This document shows positions 63,849-64,000 of a stretch of 64,000 nt of DNA, piece by piece; within the stretch, counting starts at the first letter, position 1, and every line of letters begins with the position of its first letter. Position numbers and translations under genes: made by a program. Where the stretch lies: NCBI GenBank assembly GCA_038562375.1, contig JBCFAY010000009.1, positions 81,165 to 145,164 of the forward strand, in the 5' to 3' direction. The notes under the pieces are model-generated. The model saw nothing but the letters and a program-made list of their open reading frames with translations, did not search any database and was not told the origin of the DNA. Origin of the DNA: JBCFAY01 sp038562375. Its GTDB lineage: Bacteria > Bacillota > Clostridia > Christensenellales > CAG-138.

Positions 63849-63879
63849 GAAACAGCGCGAGGGATCCTCGCGCTGTTTC
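63849..63879 (+). other. Strong hairpin after locus B
   Basis: GAAACAGCGCGAG / CTCGCGCTGTTTC with a short loop, no T-run. May protect the 3' end of the importer message. Confidence 0.5.
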
Positions 63880-63920
63880 AGACTGCCCTGAAAACAACAA
63901 GTCAAGCAGGCGCACGAAAC

Positions 63921-63946
63921 CAAGCTCGGCGAAAAGCCGAGCTTTT
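63921..63946 (+). terminator. Terminator after locus B
   Basis: AAGCTCGGC-GAAAA-GCCGAGCTT followed by TT. Bases 63947-64000 may include the start of another gene (TTG at 63988 with GGGGAG 10 nt upstream), which cannot be judged here. Confidence 0.8.
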
Positions 63947-64000
63947 CATATAGCGTTCCTTTAGCGGACGAGGGGAGTGAGTTCTACTTGAAAGCCAAGG

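Noticed and set aside
63988..64000. Possible gene start (TTG) at the window end
   Set aside because: Only four codons visible; cannot be supported.

Overview
The window reads as a chromosomal segment of an anaerobic, probably Clostridia-class Firmicute of moderately high GC. This is inferred from gene content: selA-selB-tRNA(Sec), an rnfCDGEAB operon preceded by apbE, a V/A-type ATPase operon, a BMP-type ABC importer, RpiR, LytTR and AraC/PocR regulators, and strong GGAGG ribosome binding sites. No rRNA, CRISPR array, phage or plasmid module was seen.

Layout. 0-2.7 kb: end of selA, selB, tRNA-Sec (selenocysteine insertion). 2.8-6.2 kb: an MBL-fold hydrolase/START-like pair (minus) and a MarR - CTP-dependent lipid kinase-like - CDF-like membrane operon (plus). 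6.8-14.8 kb: an unusual operon of stand-alone adenylation enzyme, acyl carrier protein, MacB/FtsX-type exporter with a very long coiled coil, and an HxxxD condensation/acyltransferase protein, which looks like a miniature non-ribosomal assembly line. 14.8-15.1 kb: IS200-type remnant. 15.1-18.6 kb: small exported protein, unknown protein, 7TMR-DISM kinase and LytTR regulator. 19.1-29.0 kb: a BMP-family ABC importer combined with a FolB-like aldolase, an iron-sulfur flavoprotein, an RpiR regulator, two tandem homologues of methenyltetrahydromethanopterin cyclohydrolase (Mch) and a carboxymuconolactone decarboxylase-like protein. 29.5-36.5 kb: apbE, NusG-II protein, Gx transporter, rnfCDGEAB. 36.9-45.4 kb: V-ATPase operon whose K subunit keeps all Na+ ligands. 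45.7-50.7 kb: APC permease and isochorismatase-type hydrolase, divergent from an AraC response regulator and PocR sensor kinase, followed by an M20 peptidase remnant. 51.1-63.8 kb: two ABC metal/chelate importer loci of the FecBCD type, with three MoeA-like proteins, a DUF364 protein, a radical SAM protein with a CX5CX2C cluster motif and a Crp/Fnr regulator between the loci.

How the parts fit. ApbE flavinylates Rnf subunits; Rnf and the V-ATPase probably share one (Na+) ion circuit. The Crp/Fnr protein probably activates both metal loci, because each has a GTTGT-N4-ACAAC palindrome centred about 41.5 bp upstream of a plausible start. The two most novel-looking systems are (1) the Mch-paralogue/pterin-type importer locus and (2) the MoeA/radical SAM/double importer regulon; the stand-alone A-T-C operon is third. 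All functions are inferred from sequence reading only; no database search was run.
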